Notes: generated by a model from the letters alone, not told the origin. 64,000 nt of DNA from Siphonodentalium dalli (GCA_032622095.1 CP136065.1:148499577-148563576), one strand, 5' to 3'; shown: positions 1 through 12,842, counted from the stretch's first letter. Made by a program: numbers and translations.

Positions 1-811
1 AATTAGTTGTTGGAAAAACAACCAACTAACAATTTCAACCTTTTAGTGGTGTAAAATTTCCAACAAATGCTGTAAGGCATGAAATGTCCAGCTGTTCAAT
101 ATTTTGACCAAAGTTGGAGGGTTAGTCCCTCTCAAACCCAATGTCGCCACGTCCTGGGAAGTAATACACCGCTATGATAATATCGCTGGCCCCACGTCTC
201 TTCATATCAACAAAAAATAGCCTCATGGAAACCGTGAAGCATCAAAATCAACATGAAAGCACACTGAGGTGACGATTTTGGACTGGTGCACTTTCGCCGA
301 ATGCGCACCTGTCGTGTAGCTTGTTATCGCAAAGGCAACATATAATTTTGTGATATTTTATAAACCTTGTTTTAACAAACTTACGATCCCTACATGACAA
401 TGATTTTGATTGGCAATATTAAAAACAATACCAAGATGACAATAACTGATGGTGGTAGTAAAATTGAGCACATTCTCCATTCAGAATGCTTTCGGATTTG
501 TCATAGTAAAAAGCACTGGAAATTATGAGGTTGGGAAAAAATACAAAGAATTTCAGGTTTATTGAATCCTGCGGACCAAGAGCCGCTATCCATATACAGA
601 ATGGCTTTAATTGAGGGGGAAACTTAATTTTCTTATATAAACTTCTCACATTTATGCTCCCTGAGCTCAATTTCTGGGATTGTATAGACTTTCTCTCGCC
701 GTAAACGCACAGGAGCCTGGCGATTGCGCACTGAACGATTATATGATTTCGGACGGACACATGTCTTCTTTATTTGATGGACCATATCTGTAAAGAACTG
801 GTAAGGGTAAT

Positions 812-1392
812 ATGACTGTTATGGTTCTTATTGACCTACAGAAAGCCTTTGATACTGTCGATCACAAAATTCTTCTTCAAAAACTTAAAGCGATATGATT
901 TGACAGTATATCTGTGGAATAGTTTAATTCCTATTTAATGGGTAGAACTCAGGCAGTTGACGTAAATAGAACTTGGTCCAAATTTCAAAACATTAGCTGT
1001 GGTGTCGCACAGGGTTATATCCTGGGACCACTTTTATTTCTGCTCTATGTAAATGATGCAAGTCAGGCTGTTGATTGTCACCTTCTTCTATATGCGGACA
1101 ATTCTGCCTTACTGGTATATGGGCGTGATGTCCCCATTGTTGGGCTGGCACTCAGCTCAGAGCTTTGCAAACTTAATGTTTGGTTTATAGATAATGAACT
1201 GTCTATTCATTTGGGGAAAACTGAATCGATCTTGTTTGGCATAGCTAGAAAGATTAAGCTGTACTCTGAGCTCGGTGTCAGCTGTAATGGTGTGGACATC
1301 GTGCCTAGAAAACAGTCAAGTACCTGGGAGCAAACTGTTGAACCGATTCAGTAGAAACATTGTATTCTGATAAACTATTCCAGTTTGTAATC
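812..1392 (+). pseudogene. Decayed non-LTR retrotransposon reverse transcriptase fragment
   Basis: One reading frame from 812 to 1354 encodes the middle of a non-LTR (LINE, jockey/CR1-like) reverse transcriptase. The order of motifs is typical: LIDLQKAFDTVDH near the start, then CGVAQGYILGPLLFLLYVND (family form GVPQGSILGPLLF), then LLLYADNSALL, then a segment like the usual KTE motif (LGKTESILF). The copy is dead. There are in-frame stops at 896-898 and 920-922. The catalytic YADD box reads YADN, with Asn encoded at 1100-1102. Near 1316 the family-typical KYLGA segment continues in another frame, which indicates a small indel. No endonuclease domain or poly-A tail is visible, and the 3' side runs into a 184-bp tandem duplication. 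The RT assignment is secure; the exact clade is not. Confidence 0.88.
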
Positions 1393-1758
1393 AATATCTG
1401 GGAAAAGAAATATTTTCGCAAGCTTTGACATCTCAGAAATGCTTTGTGTTCCTTTGTGTTCCTTTCTGCATCAGTGCCGATCATGATATATCACTTGAGC
1501 GTCATGATGATGTAACAATATTTCAAAAATATGTGTAACCTTCAGTACAATTTAGCCAGCCAAACATATACCTTTTAATATCTGAGAAAAGAAATATTTT
1601 CGCAAGCTTTGACATCTCAGAAATGCTTTGTGTTCCTTTGTGTTCCTTTCTGCATCAGTGCCGATCGTGATATATCACTTGAGCGTCATGATGATGTAAC
1701 AATATTTCAAAACATGTGTAACCTTCAGTACATTTTAGCCAGCCAAACATGTACCTTT
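1393..1758. repeat. 184-bp direct tandem duplication, two copies
   Basis: The block at 1393-1576 is repeated at 1577-1758 with a handful of differences. Landmarks are the string TTTTCGCAAGCTTTGACATC and the doubled TGTGTTCCTT, which occur once in each unit. No coding potential is seen. It abuts the 3' end of the reverse transcriptase relic and may be part of its degraded tail. Confidence 0.9.
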
Positions 1759-2509
1759 TAGAACATTTTCAAGACCTGTTGAGTACCTACGGGAGGACAT
1801 TTTCCCATTTATTAATTATTGGACTTAAGCGTAATACAATTGCACAATTACTCACATCTCTACTCAAAAGCGCAATTCAATTTGACATAAGCGCAATAGC
1901 CATTTTAAACTTTCAACTCCGTCACGACCCTAATCCCCCCTCAAATCACTCCCCCACCCTCTATTCAATATTACAATTAGTTCTAATTTTATCGACCATA
2001 GGCTAAATAATGAGAAATCTCTTAATTTTGTTACATGTATGTCCCTCTCGAGGGCAGCATATCTTGACTGTGGTTAAGGAGTCGATTATTTAGGGCATTG
2101 CTGTATACTCAAATCAAGTTTAATGTATGTCTGGATTATATGAAATGGATTGGTAACTATCTTAAATTGAGAAATCAAAGGCTCAGCTTTTCTGGCCCCA
2201 GTATTTCCAAATTTGATCAACGAATGATCATAAAATTGTCACCTGATTGTCATAATGAAGACTATTCCATTAGAATTATTCAGGGGATTTTATCTATAAT
2301 TCTCAATAATTGCGTTTAAGCATTTTCATACCATTTTTACAATGACTCTGCACATGATTGGAATTATATAATTTAGCAGTAAAGAGGTTAAAGTCAAATA
2401 CTCGTATTGATATTCATAATCCAAGATTTTGATACTTGAGGCACAAATCCAAAATCAGATAACTGTACAGAACTTATAGATAAATATTGCTACGCAGCAA
2501 ATCATTGTA
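1759..2509. other. Unassigned intergenic or intronic stretch
   Basis: AT-rich sequence with short frames only. Nothing recognisable was found. Confidence 0.5.
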
Positions 2510-3912
2510 CAGTAATGCTCTAAGTAATCGACTCCTTAACAATAGCATAATTATGGGTAACTTTTCAGGATTTAGTCGGAAATATGGCTTGTTGCCATTC
2601 ATCGGAAAGCTCTCACTGAGAGCTTTCCGATGAATGGCAACAAGCCATATTTCCGACTAAATCCTGAAAAATTACCCATAATTCAGCTGTGGTTAAGGAG
2701 TAGTCCTGGGCGGTATGACGATATATCGGGTATAGCCGGTTTTAATTTTGATATCGTCAATAATATCGTCTGAAATAAAAATATCGTAATACCGTCCCAA
2801 GTTGTAATATTCTCCATGTAGGTTGAAACCAATCATATGGTCCCAACAAACAGCGAAGTTAGAGTAAGTATAATAGTCCCAAACTTCCGGGAAATACGCA
2901 GTCGAAAACGTTTTAAAACATCGGAGCACGTGCTTGTCAAGTTGGATATGCTTCGTCAGAAACATCAAAGAGATACTAGTAGCATCAGTTGGCTACACTG
3001 TGAGATTGGTATGTCGCTCGCATGCGACTGGCACAATGACCTCCTTTCAAGTTGGTGCAGCTTGCTCTATCAACCGTAACCGGTTGCTTGGAGACGGATT
3101 ACGATGTCAGATTTTATATTGACCACACTTAGTCTAGCTGATCGTCTCAATGTGTGCAAATTGCGAGTAAAATGATTTTGTGGACATGTGCCGTACGGAT
3201 CATGGCATTGCTATCACTTCAACAAATGTCAAATTCACAAACTAATTGAACATGATTGTCTATATTTATTTTCATCAGCTAAAAAATGCCGACGCAAATT
3301 CATTTCACGTCGGCTTTTGCCTTGGCACTGCCCATTATGGCATTGTCGACACTAATTCCCAGGGCTGCCGTATATGGACATTGGACATTGAAGTCCCACG
3401 GTGCTACCAACTACCACTGACAAACAACCAATTCCTCACGAATTAATAAAATGGAAATTTGAAACCGAATGCGGTGCTTAATGTGTGCATGGTGTTGAGC
3501 GCTATGGTCAAATGGATATAACTCTAAAATATGTATGCGAAAACGCTCGTGGGCCATGTTATATGATTATATCCCTTTGTTTCAAAGTTATTGTTTCTCT
3601 GTCGGCAAACTGTCAATTGTTGCAGACGAGTGGTCATTATATACATGTATACTGTGATGTTACTGATAATTGTTCAATACACATTTACTCGACCTCTCAT
3701 GACCCACAAAATCGTAAATAAAACGTAGGGATGTATTGTGCAAACTTTATTCATGAAATATTGCAAAAAATGTATATTGTACTTACCAATTGTAATATAC
3801 CAAAATAATATCGCGATAATATCGTGATGTTGTCACCATAATATCGCGATATTTTTTGGGGCCAATATCGCCCAGCCCTATTAAGGAGTTGATTATTTAG
3901 AGCAATACTGTA
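2510..3912. mobile_element. Palindromic MITE family A, copy 1, split by a hAT element
   Basis: The left arm (from CAGTAATGCT at 2510) and right arm (to ACTGTA near 3912) form a nearly perfect long hairpin whose centre is at about 2620 (AAAGCTCTCACTGAGAGCTT). The outer end of the right arm is displaced by 1.2 kb because a hAT-like element sits at 2701-3880. Ends of the form TACAGTAATGCCC next to TA fit a Tc1/mariner-type MITE; this superfamily call is an inference. Confidence 0.85.
2701..3880. mobile_element. hAT-type DNA transposon, 1180 bp, with 8-bp target duplication
   Basis: The left end reads TAGTCCTGGGCGGTAT and the reverse complement of the right end reads TAGGGCTGGGCGATAT, matching at 13 of 16 positions. 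The element is flanked by perfect 8-bp direct repeats TTAAGGAG at 2693-2700 and 3881-3888, and removing it together with one repeat restores the family A hairpin. An 8-bp duplication and CAGGGCTGGGCGA-like ends are the hallmark of hAT elements. Subterminal sequence is rich in ATATCG motifs on both sides. Internal frames (for example 2837-3079 plus and 2693-2968 minus) are short and no transposase was recognised, so it is probably non-autonomous. Confidence 0.88.
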
Positions 3913-4449
3913 CATATTCTAGTATCATTAATGGCATAATGCAAAAGTGGAAACATGTTGCAAATATTTCATGACAACATATAATAAAGACTTCTAATTT
4001 TATTGATCTAACAGAACTATCAACTGACCATTGTGTTGACCTTTTATGCCATTCAGAAAGGTACTGGTACTAGTATACTTACGGCATTAATAATTAAAAT
4101 ATTCTAAGGGCAACAACATACTGCCGAACGAACTTGATCTGAAGTCTTTACAATCCATATACATGTGCTTCAGCATTGTGCATTTAAGATGTGCAATGTT
4201 CTGCATCTTGATGCACTGTCTGGCACAGTCTACATCACATGTCTTAGCAAGAATAGCCTGTCAAGAGCAAGAATTGAGAAAATTAAATCTTTAAATCCAT
4301 ACAATTTTGCGAGAATCAACATTTCTACAGCGAATCAGCTGCTATTTTGAGAATCAAAGTGAGAATCATGTTTCAGATTCTCATAAAATTTTAAGGCCTG
4401 AATTGAGAAAATATGAATTAAATACAGTCAAATTTAATTCTGCGGAAGG
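3913..4449. other. Unassigned stretch
   Basis: No gene or clear repeat boundary is seen. The segment 4260-4400 has loose internal repetition of GAGAATCA and GAGAAAAT words. Confidence 0.4.
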
Positions 4450-4590
4450 TGTCTTGTTGCCATTCATCAGAAAGCTCTCAGTGAGAGCTTTCCGATGAAT
4501 GGCAACAAGCCATATTTCCGACTGAATCCTGAAAAGTTACCCATAATTCTGCTGTGGTTAAGGAGTCAATTATTTAGGGCAGTACGGTAC
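4450..4590. mobile_element. Palindromic MITE family A, copy 2, left arm truncated
   Basis: The hairpin centre (AAGCTCTCAGTGAGAGCTTT) and a full right arm to about 4590 are present. The left arm starts at the TTGTTGCCATTCATC segment, so about 80 bp of the outer left arm are missing. Confidence 0.85.
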
Positions 4591-4769
4591 CTGATTGAAA
4601 TGATTTCTATTCTGACTTTTTTATTACAGTGCAGACTCTGACTCAGTTGAGTTGCAGACTGAAAGGTATTTCCAAAAAAAACTTCTGTGGTTAGGGATTG
4701 GTATTGTTGAACCCAGACTTTGTTTCAGTATCCCATGTAATATCATTAGGACAAGTGTATAGTCTAGTT

Positions 4770-4986
4770 ACAGTAATGCCCTAAATAATCGACACATCAA
4801 CCACAGCAGAATTATGGGTAATTTTTCTGGATTTAGTCGGAAATTTGGCTTGTTGCCATTCATCGGAAAGCTCTCACTGAGAGCTTTCCTACGAATGGCA
4901 ACAAGCCATATTTCCGACTAAATCCTGAAAAGTTACCCATAATTCTGCTGTGGTTAAGGAGTCAATTATTAAGGGCATTACTCTAT
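4770..4986. mobile_element. Palindromic MITE family A, copy 3, essentially complete
   Basis: Both outer ends (ACAGTAATGCCC and GGGCATTACT) and the central hairpin are present, giving a foldback of about 215 bp with few mismatches between arms. Confidence 0.9.
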
Positions 4987-5476
4987 GCATCTTTTGTACA
5001 ATTAAATGCAGTGCTATTATACTACCATACCAGAAGTCGAAACTCAATATGTTGTTTTATAAATAAATATATTAAATGGTAAAAATTAGCAAAATATTGG
5101 TTAAATTTTCTCTTTTTCTGTGGGTTCTTCATACTATATTTGTGAAGATTACATCAAAATAGCCCATATGGTCCAAGTTACACATGTACAGTTTGTTGAC
5201 CATCAGTTATAATGGCTGTGGCCAGATTTTCATTTTTGTAACCCTATGCCAATAATTCCCACACAAAATAGACCATTTTATTAAATGTTCAATGTCTGGC
5301 CATAAATACAAATAGATCTGGTTTGCACAAAATATTTGTCATTTGGAAATTAAATTACCAATTAACTATTTCCATAACCCATTAGCTTATACTTGAAGAG
5401 CTAGCAACATCCCCCATCATGAGATGCAATTTATTTGTTGTTGTTCCAAAATACCTACTTTCAGCTTTGAATATAC

Positions 5477-6390
5477 TATAGTCAAATTTTGTTAAGTCAA
5501 ACTTCGGTAACTTGAAAACCTCACCTAAGTCGAAGCAGGGGCTCGGTCTGGGCTAAAGGCCTGTATAAACTCATCAAAATTAGTTTGCAGTGGCAATTGA
5601 TCAATACAGATTAGTCAGAATGCCACCAGCAACCACACAGCACAGGCCTGGTGACATGCGACTCTGTAATACTTAACACTGCACATGGGTGTTAAAGTCA
5701 ATTAAACATTTACATGTAGATCACCACACGCAGTTCCCTTCTTTGTCAATTAACTATGTTTTCGTATCATTTGACTAATTACGACACATGTGGATTATTG
5801 TTATTGCGTAATTCTCAATTGAGACATTGACTTGTTTAAACAACATCGAACTGCATCTGTATATTACAAGTTAAATCAACAACAGAATTGATCGCATTTC
5901 TCAAGGTACATGTACCCCGGTAGTAAAACTTTTTAATTATTTTGTTCCCGATTCAAACATTTCAATATGTCTACTTCCTTTGCACGTGTATTTCATTCAT
6001 CTTCATCATTTGACAAACCTAATCAGATTCCGTACTGCTTTTGCCTATGAGGTCAAGGTTCAAGGAGTTCAGAATGGCATGTATATGCCAAATTGACTAT
6101 GCCTTTAATCTTGTTTCCATTTCAATATTATTTTATCAAACGAATTAATAGTCTTCATTATAATTATCAAGAAATTTCCATTGAAAATATGTTTAGCAAT
6201 GGTAAAACTCATATCAACAAACTGACAAACAGAATTCTGAATTGGACGTACTGGACACACATGCTTTCAATTATCTAAATAAGTTTTGTTTTCGGGATGG
6301 GGAAAATGGTTATGTCGAAGGACAGGATAATTAAAAAATAATACCGGTACTTTGGTTCCAAATTAATCGACTTTGCAAAGTTTGACTGTA
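5477..6390. mobile_element. DNA transposon remnant with about 24-bp terminal inverted repeats
   Basis: The left end TATAGTCAAATTTTGTTAAG pairs with the reverse complement of the right end, TACAGTCAAACTTTGCAAAG. Both ends start with TA, as expected for a TA-targeting (Tc1/mariner-like) element. The 914-bp interior has no recognisable transposase. Superfamily is inferred from the ends only. Confidence 0.55.
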
Positions 6391-9212
6391 CTTGTATTGT
6401 AGTAATAAAGTTCTTAACAAACTTTATTTGGCTTTTTGAAAATATTTTTTTGTTGGGAACTAAAATTCACTGCTATGGCTTGGGGAAATTGTGCAAATAT
6501 ACCTCTTGTATTACCTCTTATTTTAAGATTTTCAACCAAAAATAAAATAACCTCTCGGAATATCAAGTGGGAACCTCTAAGGTCCAATTACTTTAGATTC
6601 CTCAGAAATTTCTTTGGTTATCAAAAGCCAGTAACTGATGTTGATTTCATCATTTATTATCAGTTTGGCTATATGAAAAAGGTGAGTAAACAGAAACTGA
6701 GTGCAGTGGTGCTTTTGAAATTTTTTCTCTAAATTCACTACTCAGATCTTAACTTCAACTACATAAATTTTTATATCTTTGTCTATATCTTGTGCGTTCT
6801 TCTGAACACTCAAATTAACTGCTGGAGCTGTAAATTGCATCCTTAAATTTGTTTGTAGAGGTACATGTACATGCAAAACTGTCCATCTATGACTCATTCT
6901 CCTCTGTTTCTCCAGTGTGTTAGTCAATGCTTTCTAGTGTTATAAACTATCCTTTGTATAATTTATGTTTCTTCTTTTCAAGGGAACAAAGTCAGGATTT
7001 ATTAGTTGTAGGGACGTATCTCCCTCCCCCAACCCAAACTTTGGCTATAATTTTCAACAGTTAAAAATTTCATGCCTGTAGCAATATTATTAGTAGCAAC
7101 AAAGTTTGAAATTTCTGACTGAATATGGGTTGAACATGTTCTAATACATTGATTTTCTTATCCAGTAAAACATGTATTTAGTGTGGAATTTGTTGTTTTT
7201 AGAACAAATGTTGAATATTTTCTCATGTTCATTCAAATATATGATAACATGACTATCAGGTGGAACATTTGTAACCATGGGGGGAGTTAGGTTGGAAAGC
7301 TTGCGTGCCAGTTTTTTCTTCTTTTGTTCATCTAGTGTAATTTGACTAATAATATGTTGACTTATTTTGTAGCTTTCTGATCTGTCTTGTATTAGTTAGA
7401 TTCATCATTTGATAGATAATTTCAGATGTACACTGTTTCTTGATTACAATTCAGTTTATATTCAATTATTTGAATTCTGTTTAAGGAGGGATGCATAAAA
7501 TGGACATGATGATGTCTAGCTGCCTTTAATCCCCCGTGGCAACCCATATTCTTGAAAATTGGAAACTAAAGCAAATGTTCAGAACTTTAAGCATGATGCC
7601 TCCAGAAATTTAATGGAATAATTAAATTTGTTTGAAATTCAATTCTATTTTAGATTTCTAAGTGAAAAAATTTAAGAAAATAATAAACTTTTCATTTTTA
7701 GTGTGAATTTCCGACTTGGGAGTCTAAAATTGGAAAGTTTATATATTGAGTTGTGACAAAATCTTTTAGGTTTGATTTTCGGCTTGAAAATTATATGCCA
7801 CTTTAAAATGTGAGGTCTGCATATAGGTCTGCATCATGCATGTAGATTTCTGATTTGCAAAAAATAATGTGTGAACATAATTCAACTTTGAATACATATG
7901 CATGTAATAATAAGTCAATTATTTAGGGCATTACAGTACATTTGTCTATAATACTTTTAGTACATAACAGTATATATACTCTATGATCTATTATCCTGTT
8001 CACAGCAATTTACTGTCGCCAAGGGATGGGTTAAACATCTGCCGATCGTGATCGGCCTCTTGTTATTGCATGAAATAGGCTTGACATGGTGACCAAACTG
8101 GTTCTTTGTATTACAGTTTATGTTTTGAGTTATTGGAATCTGAGTTTGAAATATTGTAAAACAATGTCGAAACTCATGCCACCAGCAGAGAAATCCTCTA
8201 ATCATTTCGCTTTGTCTCATTGTCTTCCTTTCTGATCATGATAAAGGAGATAATAAGACATTTAGACAGCTTGATATGCTATCAACTACTGTGTTGTGCC
8301 TTGTTGTATAAACTGTTTGTTTACCTTGTTGCTATGGTAATATCAATATGACAGTCACACTTAACCATCCTATTGTTTAGTCTCCTTTTGTAAGTATCCG
8401 GAAGGGAAAAGGATTGAAATCGGCCAATGAATTATTCATTGTCTATATTCAAAGAGTTCAGACAGCCAAACAGTGTGGTGGGGAGGGGGGGGGGTGGTCA
8501 TAAAACAAAAGCACCAATTCTTGAATGTGCTATTCCCTCATGAATCTCATGAAAATCAATTGTCCAACTAAACTTTAAACGCAGTGTTATAACTGTCTCA
8601 AAATATCTATATTGTAATGTAGATATTATTTTGCAAAAGATTTTGCACAACCCAGTAGGCTTGATTTGCAGACATGTACATGTATACACTGATTCTCTTT
8701 TGTTCTGAACTAGTCTGTAATTTTATCTCCCAAAATAGAATTATCTTGGGATTGTAACTGAAAAAAATCAACAGTGTATGTCCAGCTGTCTGTCTGTCTG
8801 TCCTTCCATCTGGTTTTAATTTCCAGAGCATAACTTGAATGAAAAATTGTTGGCATGTGGGTGTATCAGAATGACATAAATGCCAAGTTAGAATTTAAAT
8901 TTCTTCAAAGAATTTTATAGCGATCGAGTTATAGGTCTCTTATGTAATGTGGAACACTCCAAATCTAAATACAGAATATGTCCAATTTTACATTAAGCTT
9001 AGTTGTGTTTATCCAGCAAGTGTACATGTGCTTTCCTGTTTGCTTACAAAGGCTACTTCCGGTTTTGCCAGCGGGAGGTAATCCAGGAATTGGAAGAGCC
9101 ATTTATAATTATATGTAGTTCACAAAAAATAAAAACTTCAGAGTTTTGCCTCCTTCCCATCACTTCCTTTTTTAGCATAATGGATCGTAATGTGTGTCTG
9201 TGCGTCAGTCAA
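6391..9212. other. Long stretch without recognisable genes
   Basis: AT-rich and non-coding as far as can be seen. It contains a 30-bp tail fragment of MITE family A near 7910-7938, a G-run near 8482-8495, a short TCTG repeat near 8790-8803, and one RFX-like palindrome at 8328-8341. Frames here are short and show no family similarity that I recognise. Confidence 0.5.
7910..7938. mobile_element. Terminal fragment of MITE family A
   Basis: The sequence TAAGTCAATTATTTAGGGCA followed by TTACAGTA equals the last 30 bp of the family A right arm. Confidence 0.7.
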
Positions 9213-10180
9213 CAGGCCTACAGGCCTCAGGCCTCATCCCTCATATGATCATCACCAAACTTCATATGGATCTTCGTGGTGACCTCTAGATGGGAGCCAT
9301 CAATTTTTTTCCAAAATTTATTAAAAAACATGGCTGCCAGCAGTCATCTTGGATTTCAAATTTGAATCCATCAGTACACCCTGCAGCCCGCTTTTATTGG
9401 AGAAATGTTTTGAAAATTTACAAGCATGTTTAGGATCACCTCTAGATGGGAGCTATAAAATTTTAGCGATTTCCGATGAAAAAAATGTCCCCGCAAGCAG
9501 CCATCTTTAATTTTACTCTTTGGATGACTAAAACCTTTGGCGCCCCCTACAGGCTACATCCCTTGTGTGATCATCACCAAACTTCATATGGATCTTTGGG
9601 GTGACCTCTAGATGGGAGCCATTGATTATTTCTGAATTTCATTAAAAAACATGGCTGCCAGCAGCCATCTTGGATTTCAAATTTGAATCCATCTGCACAC
9701 CCTGCAGCAAGCATGCATCGAAGAAATGTTTTGTAAATTTACAGGCATGATTAGGATCACCTCTAGATGAGAGCTTTCAAATCTGAAGGCTTTTCAATGA
9801 AAAACATGTCCACCGGCATCCATCTTGGATTTTACTCTTTGCACGACTAAATCCTTTGGCACACCCTACAGACCACATCCCTAATCCGATCATCACCAAA
9901 CTTTATATGGATCTTCAGGGTGACTTCTTTGATGGGAGCCATCAATTTTTTCCGAATTTTGTTGAAAAACATGGCTGCCTACGACCATCTTGGATTTTAC
10001 ACTTTGCATGACTAATTTATTCGGCACGCCCTACAGGTCACATCCCTCATCCGATTGTCACCAAACTTCACATGGATCCTTGGGGTGACCTCTAGATGGG
10101 AGCCCGATTGCAAATTTGAATCCATCGGCACACTCTGCAGCACACATTTATTTGTGAAATATTTGGAATATTTTTATATG
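9213..10180. repeat. Tandem array of about 320-bp units (CATCCCTCAT...CCATCTTGGATTT type)
   Basis: The landmark CATCCC followed by GATCATCACCAAACTTCATA recurs at 9235, 9557, 9876 and 10041, giving spacings of 322, 319 and 165 bp. Each unit also carries ATGGCTGCCAGCAGCCATCT and GATTTCAAATTTGAATCCAT. The left breakpoint of the 16.7-kb duplication (9479) falls inside this array. A single related unit lies at 60040-60150 and a partial one at 14470-14560. Confidence 0.88.
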
Positions 10181-11130
10181 TTAAAGCTGGCCATTACAGG
10201 TATTTATTTAACTTTTCTATCCAGGTGTGCTCACTAGCTAAAAAGTAATTATTTTACTAAAAAAATTTATACCCAAATTAGCAGCACCCAACATAATTCT
10301 TATATAGAGGATCTCTAATGAGTCACAATTCTATACCAACTTTATTAACCGAGTGCGATAAGTTTGAGCCAAACTTCAGCAAGACTCAAATCAAATTTAG
10401 TGGATAAGGTTAATCAATTTTTGTCAGAATTGCGACAAATTTGAGATCCATTTTTATCACATAATCATAATCACATGAAAAACGATCTTGGAACGGCTGG
10501 GGTTATAAAAAATTAATATTGATTTCCTTATCACAACCAAAGAGGAAGTAAAGACACCTTCTAGAAAATATATAGTTCCATTTTAAAGTATCTTTTCATG
10601 TTGACAAAATTCAACCACCCATATCACCCATGTTTGTTTCACAGTCAACGCTAAATAGCCCATTACAAAATTGAAGATCATAATTATATTCGAATTAACA
10701 TGATAATAAAGTTCCAGCATTGACATCAACATCATTGTGCTAAGCTCTTTCATCACTGTGTGTGCTGATAATACATGCTTGTTTCACTAAAAATATGATG
10801 CCGGGTTTAGGGCTAGTATGTGATAAGTATAATTATATGCAGAGACTCCATTTGACAGAATCATTGACCTTCGTTTACTGGCAAATTTTTTCCCAAATTA
10901 AGTGGCAAATATGTACATTTCTGCTGAGTTCAGATGTATTTTTTGAAACAGTACGATAAGCGCAGCTGGAGTAGTTTTCGGTAATATTAGTTGAATGCTA
11001 CATTCTTTCAGCAGGAAATTGCCTGGTTACTCACTTATCAGTTTGATTCTCTGAATTAAGCACATAACATGTCTTCAAATAATTGTTATGATAAGTAACA
11101 TTAGTTATGACTGGTTGAAAGTTAGTATTA

Positions 11131-11453
11131 GCCCAGTCGTTTATGGTCAAAATTTAGCAAAATCGTGACAGACCGGATTAAAACATGAAACTTTGCCGAT
11201 ATGTAAAATGGGATATGGGAAACAATTTTGGAGGGGGGTGCCCGGGCTGCGGGTCATGGTTCATGAGAATTTCTGGTTTCCATGGTAACGGCATAAAATA
11301 TTTGGGGAAAAGTGAAAAAATGCCGCGGTTAGACTTGTGTTTGAATAAATGATATGAACTCATAGTGCAATCAACGGTCCATTAAACGAACTGGGCCAAT
11401 ATGACATATAGGGTCAAGGTCATCCATTAAGGTCAAGGTCATTGCACAAGTAT
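11131..11453. repeat. Long inverted repeat, outer pair, left arm (copy 1)
   Basis: Reads as the imperfect reverse complement of 23825-24137. Shared landmarks in order are GCCCAGTC, AAAATCGTGAC, CCGGATTAAA, GGGGGTGCCCGG, TTTCCATGGTAACGGCAT and the doubled AAGGTCAAGGTCATT. Confidence 0.78.
11276..11289. promoter_or_regulatory. RFX X-box-like palindrome GTTTCCATGGTAAC
   Basis: A 14-bp bipartite motif matching the form of RFX-family binding sites (GTTRCCATGGYAAC). It lies inside the outer inverted-repeat arm; its partner in the other arm is at 23990-24003. Binding is an inference. Confidence 0.35.
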
Positions 11454-11843
11454 AATTTTACTGTCTATTTTTTATTTGTGGTCTCATATGCCGCCAATCC
11501 TAATGCCTTAGTCTTAAATGCAATCCCTTCATAAATGCACAAACAATAGGGCGTCACCACCATGTTCAATTAGGTATATGATATACTTTATTTCATATGG
11601 TCATTGTTTACTTTTGATAAAGTTTAGATCATCACATTTTTAGATACCACTTTTTATGGTATGTTTGCAATTACGACCCGTACAATATGCTAAAGATAAA
11701 TCAAGTGAATTTAAATTTGACCCTCACAAATAAACATTAAATATAGTCATACAAAGTAAATATATAGCGATTGCGTTATTAGTTAATATTAGTATTAGAG
11801 TTTTCGGGTTGAATTGGTAATTTTAATACATAACATGTATCGT

Positions 11844-11857
11844 GTTGCCATGGCAAC
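11844..11857. promoter_or_regulatory. Perfect RFX X-box palindrome GTTGCCATGGCAAC
   Basis: A fully palindromic 14-bp sequence identical to the optimal bipartite RFX site. It recurs in copy 2 at 28533-28546. No gene start is visible nearby, so function is unproven. Confidence 0.4.
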
Positions 11858-12152
11858 TGATAGCGAAAATATCGCAAAATTACCAGTTTCGAATTAAAAT
11901 GATAAGGCTTGCGAATAATTTCTCAGAGTTAATTCCACCAACAGGTCCTATATCAGAAATCCATTCCCTTTCGGAGAAAAAATATTGACTTATATGAACA
12001 TAATTATGGTTTCCATGCATTGTTTTCGCTGGCGGTAGGAAAATATATTGTAAATGGCGAAAAAAATAGACGAAATGGCGAAAAATTGCCCCCCAAATAT
12101 GTTCAGACATGGTGGCGATTATAAACACACCAGCTTAATCCTCGGTCTAAGT

Positions 12153-12289
12153 ATTGGATAGATCATCTCAACGAGTGTCTTCATAATTAAGACGGCCGGC
12201 GTGCGACTCTAGTAGGGTTTATCACTCCCAAACAAGACATGCGCCTGTCATCTTAATTATGAAGACACGAGTGAGATGATCTATCCAAT
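12153..12289. repeat. Short foldback with about 39-bp arms
   Basis: Arms 12153-12192 and 12251-12289 are near-perfect reverse complements (ATTGGATAGATCATCTCA outermost, CTTCATAATTAAGA innermost) around a 58-bp loop. It probably represents a small MITE. Copy 2 is at 28842-28978. Confidence 0.88.
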
Positions 12290-12842
12290 TTAGATGATGT
12301 ATTCATAAACCCAGTGATAACGGGACAATTAATTAAATTTGTTGCACGGGATTAATATGAACTCGCCAGTTTACAAGTCATTCTGTCGAAAGTAACCTCA
12401 TGGACGGTCAACGGTGAAACGCCCAATTCTGCGATAGTAGCTGGAACAAATATTTGAAGATAAGAGAGCTGACCCATCTATATCAGATTTGCGGTGAGCA
12501 AAGTTATATTTAAAACGTATTTATAGGGATGTGTCTAGAATGTCTCTGTTGAGGTGTAATTGGAATTTATAACTTCACCTCCTTTGAACAATGTCCTTAA
12601 CTTGGGAAATTCTATCCACCTGTTGGAAATTTCTAATAGCTAACCGGGCACAACTGTAAGTTTATGAATTTCCAACTGATGCCAATTTAGTCACGACCAA
12701 TTTCACACCACTATAAATAGTGGTTGAAATATTAAACTATGAAATCATTTGCAACCTGTTTTCGATGAGAAATCTCCAACTGCATGATGGTGTGTTAGGG
12801 TTGAAACTTGCAACCAGTTGTTGAATATTTTTACCAAACTTT

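Noticed and set aside
1-160. Similarity between the start of the window and 12600-12840 (TTCAATATTTTGACCAAAG-like words)
   Set aside because: Only short words agree; I could not align the two stretches reliably by eye.
2693-2968. BED-type zinc finger of a hAT transposase on the minus strand
   Set aside because: The frame extends into the target duplication and lacks the Cys/His spacing of a BED finger.
6436-6732. 98-codon frame as a host exon
   Set aside because: No recognisable domain and AT-rich composition like the flanks; chance frame most likely.
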